A stretch of 64,000 bases of DNA. It comes from Streptomyces megasporus (GTDB lineage: Bacteria > Actinomycetota > Actinomycetes > Streptomycetales > Streptomycetaceae). A program made the translations under genes and the position numbers. The stretch covers positions 1 through 64,000 of the forward strand of contig NZ_JODL01000008.1 of NCBI RefSeq assembly GCF_000718985.1, given 5' to 3'. The notes below the pieces were generated by a model that saw only the letters and a list, made by a program, of their open reading frames with translations, ran no database searches and was not told where the DNA came from. How positions within the stretch are numbered: the stretch's first letter is position 1; each line of letters opens with the position of its first letter. Below are positions 51,875 through 61,089 of the stretch, in pieces.

Positions 51875-53206
51875 GTGAACGGTTCCGAAGCGCTCGACCT
51901 CGCCCGGTGGCAGTTCGCCCTCACCGCCGCCGCACACTTCCTGTTCGTCTCGCTGACGCTGGGCCTGGCGACCTTCGTCACCGCGGTCCAGACGTGGGCG
52001 GTGCTGCGGCGAAGGAGCCGGCAGGGTGCCCTGTACGAGCGCATGGTGCGCTTCTGGGGGCAGCTCTACGTCGTCAACTACGCCGTCGGGATCGTCACCG
52101 GCATCGTCATGGAGTTCCAGTTCGGGCTGGCCTGGAGCGGGCTCGGGCACTACGCGGGGAACGTCTTCGGCGCCTCGTTGGCGATGGAGACGGTCGTCGC
52201 GTTCTTCGTGGAGTCCACCTTCCTGGGCCTGTGGATCTTCGGCTGGCACCGCTTCGGCCCTCGCGTCCACTGCGCCCTGCTCTGGGTCGTCACCGGCACC
52301 GCGTACCTGTCGGCGTACTGGATCCTGGTCGCCAACGGCTTCCTCAACCACCCCGTCGGTCACACCCAAACCGACCACGGCATCGAGTTGGCCGACGCCG
52401 GCGCCGTCCTGACCAACCCCAGCGCGCTGCTCGCCTTCGGCCACATCGCGGGCGGGGCGGCGGTGACGGCGGCGTTCTTCGTGGCCGGCGTCAGCGCGTA
52501 CCACCTCTTCCGGTGCCGTACCACCGGCGAGGACGCCGGCGGGGACGCCGACGACGCCGTCCTGTTCCGGCGGTCGCTGCGGATCGCGGCCTTCACCGCG
52601 CCGCCCGCGCTGCTGTTCACCGCGGTCTTCGGCGGCCTCCAACTCTCCGCCCTCGCCTCCTTCCAGCCGATGAAGGACGCCGTGTGGAAGGCGGAGACCG
52701 CGAAGATCGCCCGGCTCCAGGCCGATCTGGTGGAACGGTTCGGCCCCGGCGACCACGTGCCTCCCGAGTCCCTGACGCGCGGCGCCGCGCTGCTGATGCT
52801 CGTGGCCTTCGCGCTGATGCTCTACCTCTCCCTCGGCTCGGCCCTGCTGGCCTTCTTCCGCCCGGCCGTGGAGCGCTTCCGCGCCTGGCACCTGCTGCTG
52901 ATGGCGATGGTGCCGCTGCCCTACGTCGCGATGACCGCCGGCTGGGTCTTCCGGGAGGTGGGACGGCAGCCCTGGGTGGTTCACGAACTGCTGAGGACCG
53001 AGGACGCCCTGACGGATGTGTCGGCCGGCGCGATGCGGGTCTCGCTGACTGTCTTCGGCACGCTCTTCGCGCTGCTCCTGGTCGTCAACTGGTGGCTGCT
53101 GCTGCGCACCGCCCGTCGCGGCCCCCGGGCCGTCACGCTCGGGCGGGACGAGCGGGTGCCGGACGGCGGACCGTCCCCCGAACCCGACCCCGTCCCCTCC
53201 TACTGA
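51875..53206 (+). CDS. cydA: cytochrome bd oxidase subunit I
   Basis: 443 aa, about nine helices. Haem-ligand His near residue 21 (TAAAHFLFVS), the GQLYVVNYAVGIVTGIVMEFQFG segment split over helix 2–3, and GRQPW (EVGRQPWVVHE) identify CydA; the Q-loop is of the short type. GTG start. No Rex-like TGTGAAC site is visible upstream and no cydCD genes follow, so this may be a second, accessory bd oxidase. Confidence 0.92.
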   Translation: MNGSEALDLARWQFALTAAAHFLFVSLTLGLATFVTAVQTWAVLRRRSRQGALYERMVRFWGQLYVVNYAVGIVTGIVMEFQFGLAWSGLGHYAGNVFGASLAMETVVAFFVESTFLGLWIFGWHRFGPRVHCALLWVVTGTAYLSAYWILVANGFLNHPVGHTQTDHGIELADAGAVLTNPSALLAFGHIAGGAAVTAAFFVAGVSAYHLFRCRTTGEDAGGDADDAVLFRRSLRIAAFTAPPALLFTAVFGGLQLSALASFQPMKDAVWKAETAKIARLQADLVERFGPGDHVPPESLTRGAALLMLVAFALMLYLSLGSALLAFFRPAVERFRAWHLLLMAMVPLPYVAMTAGWVFREVGRQPWVVHELLRTEDALTDVSAGAMRVSLTVFGTLFALLLVVNWWLLLRTARRGPRAVTLGRDERVPDGGPSPEPDPVPSY

Positions 53207-53248
53207 TCCCTTCCGATTTCCGATCCGCGTCCGACCGGAGGGCCTTCC

Positions 53249-54025
53249 ATGGAAATCCTCGCCGCGGCCCTGCTGGGCTTCTTCACCGTCGGCTACCTCG
53301 TGCTCGGCGGCGCCGACCTCGGCGTCGGCATGCTCCTGCCCCACCTGGGCCGCGACGGGCGCGAACGGCGGCTCGTGCTGGCCGCCATCGCACCGTTCTT
53401 CCTGGGCAACGAGGTGTGGCTGATCGCCGCGGCCGGGGTGTTCATCGGCTGCTTCCCCGCCCTGGAGGGCGACCTGTTCGGCGGACAGTTCGCCGTCCTG
53501 GTCCCGCTGCTGGCCGGCTGGGTCGTGCGTGACGCGGGCCTGTGGTGGCGCGGACGCGCGGCGCACCGCGCCTGGCACGCCCTCTGCGACGGCATGGTCA
53601 CCGTCGGAAGCTGGGCCGCCGCCCTCTCCTGGGGGTGGCTGCTGGCCGGACTGCTGACCGGCGACCCCACCGGACCGGCCGGCGGCCCCGCCGCCGTGCT
53701 CACCGCCCTGGGCGTGGCCGCCCTCTTCGCCGTCCACGGGATGGCCTTCGCGGCGCTGCGGCTGACGGGCCCGCCCCACGAGCGCGTCCGGTCGTCCACG
53801 GGACGCGCCGGCGGGGCGGGGACCTTCGCCCTCACCTCCGCGGCCATGGCCGTCCTGCCGCTCGCCGCCGGCGCCCGGCTGCCCCTGACCGACACCGCCG
53901 CGCACGGCCCGGTGCTGGGGCTGCTGGTGCCGGCGCTGCTGGCCGTCACACCGCTGCTGGTGGCCGCCCAGGCGTGGCTGTGGTGGACCTTCCGCGGCCG
54001 GGTCACCGGCCCCTCCTACCTGTGA
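53249..54025 (+). CDS. cydB: cytochrome bd oxidase subunit II, short form
   Basis: 258 aa. The start (LLGFFTVGYLVLGGADLGVGMLLPHLG) and APFFLGNEVWLIAAAGVF are CydB signatures. The protein is about 80–100 residues shorter than typical CydB and appears to have fewer helices, although the reading frame is intact and normal in codon use. Starts 42 bp after cydA. Confidence 0.85.
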   Translation: MEILAAALLGFFTVGYLVLGGADLGVGMLLPHLGRDGRERRLVLAAIAPFFLGNEVWLIAAAGVFIGCFPALEGDLFGGQFAVLVPLLAGWVVRDAGLWWRGRAAHRAWHALCDGMVTVGSWAAALSWGWLLAGLLTGDPTGPAGGPAAVLTALGVAALFAVHGMAFAALRLTGPPHERVRSSTGRAGGAGTFALTSAAMAVLPLAAGARLPLTDTAAHGPVLGLLVPALLAVTPLLVAAQAWLWWTFRGRVTGPSYL

Positions 54026-54030
54026 ATCCC

Positions 54031-54069
54031 CCCTGAACTCCGCCCCTGAACTCCGCCCCCCTGAACCCC
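54031..54069 (+). repeat. tandem CCCTGAACTCCGC repeats after cydB
   Basis: Two perfect 13-base copies (54031–54043, 54044–54056) and a third decayed one (to 54069) begin 6 bases after the cydB stop. Confidence 0.95.
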
Positions 54070-54098
54070 GATCCGCGAATCCTCTCCGGGAGACCTCG

Positions 54099-56306
54099 AT
54101 GAACCCTTCGACCACCGATCCCACGACCGCCGAGAAAACCGCGCCCCCAAAACGCGCGGGCGTCCTCGAACGGATCGCGGCGCTCTCCCGCCGTCGCCGC
54201 TGGTGGGCGCTGGCCCTGTGGGCGGCGCTGCTGGTGGGCGTGCAGGCGCTGGCCGGGACCGTGGGGAACGACTACCACAACGACTTCTCGCTGCCCGGCA
54301 CCGAGTCCCAGGAGGCCGCCGAACTCCTGCGGGAGCACGGCTCCGCGCAGGCGGGCGCCGAGGTGACGATCGTCCTCCACGACGAGGACGGGGTGCGTTC
54401 GGCGGAGCACCGGGAGCGCGTCGGCGCGATGCTGGCCGAGGTCGCCGACCTGCCGCACGTCACCGGGGTCCAGGACCCGTACCGGGACGGCAACGACCAC
54501 GCGGTCTCGGTGGACGGCACGGTCGCCTACGCCACCGTCACGCTCGACGCGGAGGCGGAGAACGTCCCCGTCGAGGCCACCCGGCGGATCGTCGACACCG
54601 CGAACGAGGCGGAGGGCGACGGGCTGCGGGTGGAGCTGGGCGGCGACGCCGTCCGGGCCGCCGAGGAGGGCGGGGGCGGCGCGGCCGAGGGCGCGGGCGT
54701 CCTCGGGGCGCTGGTGATCCTGGTCTTCCTCTTCGGATCGCTGGTCGCCGCCGCCCTGCCGGTGGTCACCGCGCTGTTCGCGGTGGGCGGCGCGCTCGGA
54801 CTGATCGTGCTCGCCTCCCACCTGGCCTCCGTCGCCGACTTCACCCCGCCGGTGATGGTGCTGGTGGGCCTGGGCGTCGGCATCGACTACGCCCTGCTGA
54901 TCTTCTCCCGCTACCGGGGCGAACTCCTGCGCGGCGCCGACGACGAGACCGCCACCCGCACCGCGCTGGACGCGGCCGGCCGCACCGTCCTCTTCGCGGG
55001 CTGCACGGTGATCGTCGCCCTGCTGGGCCTGGTGGTCCTCGGCCTGGGGTCGCTCCAGGGCGTGGCGCTGGCCGTGGCCCTGACCGTGCTGGTGACGATG
55101 GTGGCCTCCCTGACGCTGCTGCCCGCGCTGCTCGGCGTCTTCGGCGGTCGCATCCGGCGCACCGTCGAGAAGAGGGCCGCGCGGCACCGGGCCCGCCGGG
55201 AGGCCAAGGGCCGCACCTGGGAGGAGGGCGCCGGCTGGCGCCGCTGGGCCCGGGGAGTGCAGCGGCGGCCGTGGACGGCGCTGCTGGTGTCGGTGGCCGC
55301 GCTGGGCGCCCTGTCCGTGCCCGCGCTGGACATGCGGCTGGGCTTCGCCGACGCGGGCAACGACCCCGCCTCCACCACCGGCCGCGCCGCGTACGACCTG
55401 CTGGCCGACGGCTTCGGTCCGGGGTTCAACGGCCCGCTGGTGGTGGTCGCCCACACCGGCGGGGACGGCCGGGCCGGCGGCGCGGCGGACGAACTGCGCG
55501 GCGCCCTCGCCGACACCCCGGGCGTCGCGGCCGTGACGCCGCCGATTCCGACCGAGGACCCGTCCACGGCCACGGTGATCGCCTTCCCGGAGTCGGCGCC
55601 GCAGGACGCGGAGACCTCCGAGCTGGTCGCCACGCTGCGCGAGGACGTCCTGCCGCCGCTGGAGGAGTCCACCGGCACCCGCTTCCTGGTGGGCGGACCG
55701 ACCGCCGCCACGGAGGACTTCGCGGCGACCGTGGAGAGCCGCATGCCGCTGTTCGTCGCCCTGGTGGTGGGCCTGTCGGCGCTGCTGCTGATGCTGGTCT
55801 TCCGCTCGGTGGCGATCCCGTTGAAGGCGGCCGTGCTGAACCTGTTGAGCATCGGCGCGTCGCTGGGCGCGATCACCCTGGTCTTCCAGCACGGCTTCCT
55901 CGGCCCGGAACCGGGCCCGATCGAGGCGTTCATCCCCGTGATGATCTTCGCGATCGTCTTCGGCCTGTCGATGGACTACGAGGTCTTCCTGCTCTCCCGC
56001 ATCCACGAGGAGTGGCGGAACACCGGCGACCCCGCCCTCGCCGTCCGGGAGGGCCTGGCCCACACCGGCCGGGTCGTCACGGCCGCGGCGGCCATCATGA
56101 TCGTGGTCTTCGCCGCGTTCGTCCTCGGCCCGGACCGCATGCTCCAGCAGTTCGGCCTGGGGCTGGCGGTGGCCATCGCGCTGGACGCCGTGGTCATCCG
56201 CTGCCTGATCGTCCCGGCGGTCATGCAGCTCCTGGGCCGCCGCGCCTGGTGGTTGCCGCGCCCGCTGCGCCGCGTCCTGCCGACGGTGGAGGTGGAGCGG
56301 CACTGA
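54099..56306 (+). CDS. MmpL-family RND transporter
   Basis: 735 aa, about 12 helices in two halves, each with a large outside domain after the first helix. The proton-relay segment GVGIDYALLIFSRYRGEL and its twin GLSMDYEVFLLSRIHEEW are diagnostic of MMPL proteins. It probably exports lipids or hydrophobic metabolites. The ATG follows CGGGAGAC. A strong terminator follows. Confidence 0.92.
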   Translation: MNPSTTDPTTAEKTAPPKRAGVLERIAALSRRRRWWALALWAALLVGVQALAGTVGNDYHNDFSLPGTESQEAAELLREHGSAQAGAEVTIVLHDEDGVRSAEHRERVGAMLAEVADLPHVTGVQDPYRDGNDHAVSVDGTVAYATVTLDAEAENVPVEATRRIVDTANEAEGDGLRVELGGDAVRAAEEGGGGAAEGAGVLGALVILVFLFGSLVAAALPVVTALFAVGGALGLIVLASHLASVADFTPPVMVLVGLGVGIDYALLIFSRYRGELLRGADDETATRTALDAAGRTVLFAGCTVIVALLGLVVLGLGSLQGVALAVALTVLVTMVASLTLLPALLGVFGGRIRRTVEKRAARHRARREAKGRTWEEGAGWRRWARGVQRRPWTALLVSVAALGALSVPALDMRLGFADAGNDPASTTGRAAYDLLADGFGPGFNGPLVVVAHTGGDGRAGGAADELRGALADTPGVAAVTPPIPTEDPSTATVIAFPESAPQDAETSELVATLREDVLPPLEESTGTRFLVGGPTAATEDFAATVESRMPLFVALVVGLSALLLMLVFRSVAIPLKAAVLNLLSIGASLGAITLVFQHGFLGPEPGPIEAFIPVMIFAIVFGLSMDYEVFLLSRIHEEWRNTGDPALAVREGLAHTGRVVTAAAAIMIVVFAAFVLGPDRMLQQFGLGLAVAIALDAVVIRCLIVPAVMQLLGRRAWWLPRPLRRVLPTVEVERH

Positions 56307-56317
56307 CGCGGAGCCGG

Positions 56318-56367
56318 CGCGCCCGGACCCTCGCGCCGGCGCCCGCCGCCACGGGGGTCCGGGCGCG
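56318..56367. terminator. bidirectional terminator after the MmpL gene
   Basis: A 13-bp perfect stem (56318–56330 / 56355–56367) with a 24-base loop that can itself fold lies between the convergent MmpL and Eis-like genes. Confidence 0.75.
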
Positions 56368-56386
56368 CCGGGCGCCCGTGGCGGCG

Positions 56387-57643
56387 TCAGAACTCGTCCG
56401 GGCACCAGGGGCGGCGGGCCGTGCGGAACAGGACGTCCGCCAGGGCCGCGGCACCGGGCCGCTCCTCGACGACCCGCCCCAGCGCCCGCAGCCGCGAGGC
56501 CGGCTGGTCGCCCAGGTACAGCGAGCCCAGCGCGTCCACCCCCATCGACAGGTCGGCGGAGCGCGTGGTGGGCGAGCAGCTCGCGCCCTCGGGGGAGGCG
56601 TCCAGCAGGAAGCGCCCGCCCGCCAGGCCCATCGGGTCGTGGAGGTCCAGCACCAGGGAGGCGGGGACCGGGTAGGCGCGGGCCGCCAGCAGGGCCGGGA
56701 CGTCCAGGGGGCGCAGCCACAGGAAGTCCGTCCGGGTGCGGAGCCGCGCGGCGCGCGCGTTCGGCAGCAGGTCCGGGAGCAGGTCGTCGGGGGCGCGGTT
56801 GCCGGTGTGGACCGTGGCGATCCAGTCGACGGACAGCAGGTGGTGCCACAGGTCCCGCTCGGCCTCGGGCGTGGCGGCGATCAGGTCCCGGACGTGGAGG
56901 TTCACGGACGGCGCGTTGTTCTCCCAGTGGTCGTCCGTCGTGTACGTCGCCAGGCCCTGCACCCGCCCGGCGGCGTCGCGGTGGAGGACGTGGAAGGGAC
57001 GCTCGCGGTCGCCGGGCCACCGGAGCTCACCGGTGTACAGCTTCCACCAGCGCTCGCCGCGGTCGACCATCCCCTGCCGGTCGGGCAGGGCGCGCACCCG
57101 CTCGTGGAGGGCGGCCCCCTCGACCCGCACCTCGGCGCCCTCGGCCGGATCGATCCGGGCGCCCTTCTCCTCCGGCACCGGCCGGCGCCGGTCCAGGCCG
57201 GTGCGGTGGACGTCCACCGTCCAGTCGGCCGTCTCGGTGGCCGGCCCGTAGCCGAAGCGGCCGTAGATCGGGTACTCGGCGGAGTCCAGGGTGGAGCAGA
57301 CATCCCCGCGCTCCTTCCCCTCGGCCAGCGCGTCCGTCATCATCCGCGTCAGCAGCCCGCGACGGCGGTGGGTGGCGGAGACGGTGACGTTGGTGACGGC
57401 GCAGGAGACCACCGAGGCCCCACCGGGGACGGTGAGGCGCTGCGGCAGCGTGCGGAACGTGGCGACGCACCGATCGCCGTCGAACGCCCCGCGGGTGCGC
57501 TCCAGGTCCACACCGCCGCGCCGGAGCCCGATCTCCTCCTCGGTGACCTCCTCACAGCGCAGGAAACCGGTCCGCAGGGCGCGCACCCACCGGGGGAAGT
57601 CGTCTTCGCTCAGCGTGCGGAGGTCGAGGACGTCGAGGCGCAT
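56387..57643 (-). CDS. Eis-family N-acetyltransferase
   Basis: 418 aa. An N-terminal GNAT domain with acetyl-CoA loop VSATHRRRGLLTRMM, a second GNAT-like part and a C-terminal SCP2-like domain ending in a free carboxylate (CPDEF) form the Eis layout. Members acetylate amines on aminoglycosides or other substrates. It starts 9 bp after the asparaginase gene, so the two are co-transcribed. Confidence 0.88.
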   Translation of the reverse strand: MRLDVLDLRTLSEDDFPRWVRALRTGFLRCEEVTEEEIGLRRGGVDLERTRGAFDGDRCVATFRTLPQRLTVPGGASVVSCAVTNVTVSATHRRRGLLTRMMTDALAEGKERGDVCSTLDSAEYPIYGRFGYGPATETADWTVDVHRTGLDRRRPVPEEKGARIDPAEGAEVRVEGAALHERVRALPDRQGMVDRGERWWKLYTGELRWPGDRERPFHVLHRDAAGRVQGLATYTTDDHWENNAPSVNLHVRDLIAATPEAERDLWHHLLSVDWIATVHTGNRAPDDLLPDLLPNARAARLRTRTDFLWLRPLDVPALLAARAYPVPASLVLDLHDPMGLAGGRFLLDASPEGASCSPTTRSADLSMGVDALGSLYLGDQPASRLRALGRVVEERPGAAALADVLFRTARRPWCPDEF

Positions 57644-57652
57644 GGGGGCACG

Positions 57653-58654
57653 CTAGGCGAGCGGAACGTCGAACGTCGCCCGAATTTCCCCCACCCGCTC
57701 GCCGCCGCCCAGCAGCGGGGCGTCGGCGATCCGCGCCAGGACCGGGGAGTCGACGCCCAGGTGCTCCAGCGCGCGGGCCAGGACCGGACCGAGCGCCCGC
57801 TGCCCACCGTCCTCGATCTTGAACGCCAGTGCCCGACCGTCGGGCAGGGCCACCGCTTGGACCGCCTCGGCGCCCACCTTCGCCAGCGAGCCCGGCACCT
57901 CGCGCATCAGCCAGGTGTCGATGCGGCGGGTACCGGCGACCCACTCGGGGTGGGCGCGCATGGCGTCCGCGACCCGGCGCTCGGGGGTGCCGGGCTCGGC
58001 CAGCACGTGGGAGCGGAAGGCGCGGGCCAGCCCGGTGAGGGAGAAGGCGAACAGCGGAGCGCCGCAGCCGTCCGTGCCGGTGTGCGCGACCGGCTCGCCC
58101 GCCATGGTCTCGACGACCTCGTGGGCCAGGGCCTGGAGGGGGTGGCCGGGGTCGAGGTAGTCGGCGCGCGACCAGCCGTTCGCGACGCAGGCGGCGAGCA
58201 TCGCGGCGTGCTTGCCCGAGCAGTTCATCGCGATCCGGGAGGGACGCGTGCCCGCCGCCAGGCACCGCTCGTGCTCCTCGCGGTCCATCGGCAGGTCGGG
58301 CGGGCAGCCCAACTCGTCCTCGGTCAGGCCGTGTTCGACGAGCATCTTCCCGACCAGCTCCAGGTGGAACGGTTCGCCGGAGTGGCTGGCCGCGGCCAAC
58401 GCCAGGCGCTCGCCCGTCAGTTCCACTCCGGCGCGCAGCACGGCCGTCGCCTGCATCGGCTTGTTGCAGGAACGGGGGAAGACCGGTTCGGTCACGTTCC
58501 CCAGCGACCACTCCACGTCGCCGTCCCGGTCGAGGACCACCAGCGAACCGCGGTGCCGGCCCTCGACGAAACCGGAGCGGACGACCTCGGCGAGGACGGG
58601 GGGCGCGGCGTCGTGGGACGCGCCGGTCGCGTCGGCGGGCATGAGGGTGGTCAT
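57653..58654 (-). CDS. asparaginase, class 3 (Rhizobium etli type)
   Basis: 333 aa. Catalytic and zinc-site motifs of this family are in place: [11 protein letters not shown] (Ser and Lys), ASHSGE (second Ser), [11 protein letters not shown] (Cys and Lys) and [13 protein letters not shown] (second Cys). It hydrolyses asparagine to aspartate and ammonia. It lies 44 bp after rsiG on the same strand. Confidence 0.9.
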   Translation of the reverse strand: MTTLMPADATGASHDAAPPVLAEVVRSGFVEGRHRGSLVVLDRDGDVEWSLGNVTEPVFPRSCNKPMQATAVLRAGVELTGERLALAAASHSGEPFHLELVGKMLVEHGLTEDELGCPPDLPMDREEHERCLAAGTRPSRIAMNCSGKHAAMLAACVANGWSRADYLDPGHPLQALAHEVVETMAGEPVAHTGTDGCGAPLFAFSLTGLARAFRSHVLAEPGTPERRVADAMRAHPEWVAGTRRIDTWLMREVPGSLAKVGAEAVQAVALPDGRALAFKIEDGGQRALGPVLARALEHLGVDSPVLARIADAPLLGGGERVGEIRATFDVPLA

Positions 58655-58698
58655 GGGCGGCCTTCCCTGGGTGTGGGGGGACGACCGCCTCCCCGGGG

Positions 58699-59445
58699 TC
58701 AGGGGAGCAGGTCGTCCACGCGTGCTTCGCCCTCACGGTACCTGCGGGCGATCTCCGCGCTGCATCCGTTCGCCGTCTCCTGGAGCGCCCGGCGGCGCCG
58801 GGAGATCCGGTGCTCGTACTGGCCCAACCGTGCCATGGCGGCGTGCAGTTCGTCGTCGGTGCGGGCGGTGAGGTCGGAGAGTTCGACCTCGGCGAGCATC
58901 GCCTCGGCCAGCCGCCGGTACTCCTCGCTGCGCGGTGTGCGGAGCGTCACGTGGCGGGCGGACCGCGAGGCGAGCCCACCGGGGGCGGAGGCGGGAGCGT
59001 CGGCGAGGATCTCCGCGAGCCGTTCGATGAGCGGGACGTCCGCGGCGCTCCGGCGGGCCAGTTCGGCGCGGAGGATGTCGATCCGGCCCTGGAGGAGCCG
59101 CCGCACATAGCTGAGGTCCGCCTCCTCCTGCTGGGCCTGGCGGCGCAGTTCGCGCAGTTGGGGCAGCCGGAGGGCGGTCAGCACCGGCGGTTCGGTGTCG
59201 TGCGGGAACGCCGGGAGCGCGCCGTGCCGGTCCGGCGGCGCGGACCGTGGGGGTTCTGTGATCCGGGTGGTGCCCGTGGCTCGTGTGGTCCGTGCGTCCG
59301 GCGTGCGTCGAGCGCTCGGCGTGTCCACCGTGCTCGGCGCGTCCACCGCGTCCACCGCGTCCGACGCGTCCGCCATGTCCGGAGTGCCCGCCGTGCGGGC
59401 GGACGGAACGGCTCCGGGTGTCGACCCGGTTCCGGCTGTGCTCAT
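58699..59445 (-). CDS. rsiG: c-di-GMP-responsive anti-sigma factor RsiG
   Basis: 248 aa. A low-complexity Ala/Thr/Asp-rich leader (about 1–85) precedes a helical hairpin. The first helix carries E-X3-S-X2-R-X3-Q-X3-D ([16 protein letters not shown]). The second carries the same spacing ending in Asn ([16 protein letters not shown]). These are the twin c-di-GMP-binding motifs of RsiG, which sequesters the sporulation sigma factor WhiG when loaded with c-di-GMP. The true start may lie inside the leader. Confidence 0.9.
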   Translation of the reverse strand: MSTAGTGSTPGAVPSARTAGTPDMADASDAVDAVDAPSTVDTPSARRTPDARTTRATGTTRITEPPRSAPPDRHGALPAFPHDTEPPVLTALRLPQLRELRRQAQQEEADLSYVRRLLQGRIDILRAELARRSAADVPLIERLAEILADAPASAPGGLASRSARHVTLRTPRSEEYRRLAEAMLAEVELSDLTARTDDELHAAMARLGQYEHRISRRRRALQETANGCSAEIARRYREGEARVDDLLP

Positions 59446-59646
59446 CTTCCTGTGCCCCTCATCCCCTCACGCCGTGGCCCGCGACGGAACGCACGGTCCG
59501 TCACGGATGCGCCGCGTCGGCCACCGTGCGCACCGTGCTGTACGCATCGTGCCACCGCGGGAACCCTCCGTGCAGCGTGGACCACCCGTCCGGCGGCCGG
59601 CGACGGGCGCACACGGGGCGCGACGAGGCACGGCATGATGGTCGGT

Positions 59647-60072
59647 ATGCGAGCTGTGGTGCAGAGAGTGGACGGGGCCAAGGTCGTCGTCGAGGGGAAC
59701 GTCGTCGGCGAGATCGTGGGCGAGGGCCTGTGCGTGCTGGTCGGCGTCACCCACGACGACACGCCCGAGAAGGCCGCCAGGCTCGCGCACAAGCTGTGGA
59801 GCCTGCGCGTCCTGGAGGGCGAGAAGTCCTGCTCGGACACCGGGGCCCCGCTGCTGGTGGTGAGCCAGTTCACCCTCTACGGCGACGCCCGCAAGGGCCG
59901 CCGCCCCACCTGGAACGCCGCCGCGCCCGGACCGGTCGCCGAGCCCCTGGTGGACGAGGTGTGCGCCCGGCTGCGGGAGCTGGGCGCCCACGTGGAGACG
60001 GGCCGGTTCGGGGCGAAGATGTCGGTCTCGCTCACCAACGACGGCCCGTTCACGGTGCTGTTGGAGGTGTGA
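59647..60072 (+). CDS. dtd: D-aminoacyl-tRNA deacylase
   Basis: 141 aa, the standard length. The active-site motifs [12 protein letters not shown] and [10 protein letters not shown] (NXGPXT) are intact. It removes D-amino acids, and glycine from tRNA-Ala, in the cytosol. ATG at 59647 starts the homology (MRAVVQRV). Divergent from rsiG. Confidence 0.95.
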   Translation: MRAVVQRVDGAKVVVEGNVVGEIVGEGLCVLVGVTHDDTPEKAARLAHKLWSLRVLEGEKSCSDTGAPLLVVSQFTLYGDARKGRRPTWNAAAPGPVAEPLVDEVCARLRELGAHVETGRFGAKMSVSLTNDGPFTVLLEV

Positions 60073-60138
60073 GGCCTCGGCCGCCCCCCGTCGGTACGGC
60101 CGGGACCTCGGTTCGGGAGGTTCGGGACGCTGCCCGGA

Positions 60139-61089
60139 TCACTTCACCGAACCCGCCATGACGCCCTGCACGAAGTGCTTCTGGAAGGCGAAGAACACCA
60201 GGAGCGGGACGGTCAGGGAGAGGAAGGCGCCGGGAGCGAGGATCTCGATGTTGCTTCCGAACTGCCGCATCTCCGACTGGAGGGCGACGGTCAGCGGCTG
60301 CGCGTCGCTGTCGGCGAAGATCAGCGCGACGAGCATGTCGTTCCACACCCACAGGAACTGGAAGATGGCCAGGCTCGCGACCGCCGGCCTGCCCACCGGC
60401 AGGACGAGTCGGGTGAAGATCCGCCACTCCCCGCCGCCGTCCATCCGCGCGGCCTCCAGCATCTCCCGCGGGATCTCGGCGAAGTAGTTGCGCAGCAGGA
60501 AGATCGCGAACGGCAGGCCGTAGGCGACGTGGAAGAGCACCACGCCGGGGATCGTGCCGAACAGCCCCAGCGCGCCGAACATCTCGGCCACCGGCAGCAG
60601 ACCGACCTGCACGGGCACCACCAACAGGCCCACCACGAGCAGGAAGATCCAGTCGCGGCCGGGGAACTCCAGCCAGGCGAACGCGTAGCCGGCCAGGGCG
60701 GCGATCACCACGACCGCGACGGTGGTGGGCACCGAGATCAGCACGGTGTTCCACAGGGCCTGGGTGATGCCGGAGTTCTCCAGCAGTGCCGTGTAGTTGT
60801 CGATCGACAACTGGCTCGGTCCGGTCAGGGCCGTCCACCAGCCGCTGGTGGAGTTGGCCTCCTCCGTGCGGAGCGAGGACAGGAACAGGCCGAGGGCCGG
60901 GGTGAGCCAGATCAGGGCGATCACGGCGAGGAACGCCTGGACCACGCCCCGGCTCAGCCATCGGGTCAGTCGGGAGGCGACCGACCGGCGGGTGGGAGAG
61001 CCGGAGGAGGACCCGGCGCCCGCGTCCGCCGCCGCGGGCGCCGGGGGCTGCGTGACCGTCCCCTTCGCGACGGTGTCGTGGGAGGTCAT
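60139..61089 (-). CDS. carbohydrate ABC transporter permease (MalG type)
   Basis: 316 aa, six helices. The EAA loop reads EIPREMLEAARMDGGGEWRIFTRLVLPVGRPA. It is the second permease of a CUT1 sugar transporter. Its ATG overlaps the stop of the first permease as ATGA. Confidence 0.92.
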   Translation of the reverse strand: MTSHDTVAKGTVTQPPAPAAADAGAGSSSGSPTRRSVASRLTRWLSRGVVQAFLAVIALIWLTPALGLFLSSLRTEEANSTSGWWTALTGPSQLSIDNYTALLENSGITQALWNTVLISVPTTVAVVVIAALAGYAFAWLEFPGRDWIFLLVVGLLVVPVQVGLLPVAEMFGALGLFGTIPGVVLFHVAYGLPFAIFLLRNYFAEIPREMLEAARMDGGGEWRIFTRLVLPVGRPAVASLAIFQFLWVWNDMLVALIFADSDAQPLTVALQSEMRQFGSNIEILAPGAFLSLTVPLLVFFAFQKHFVQGVMAGSVK

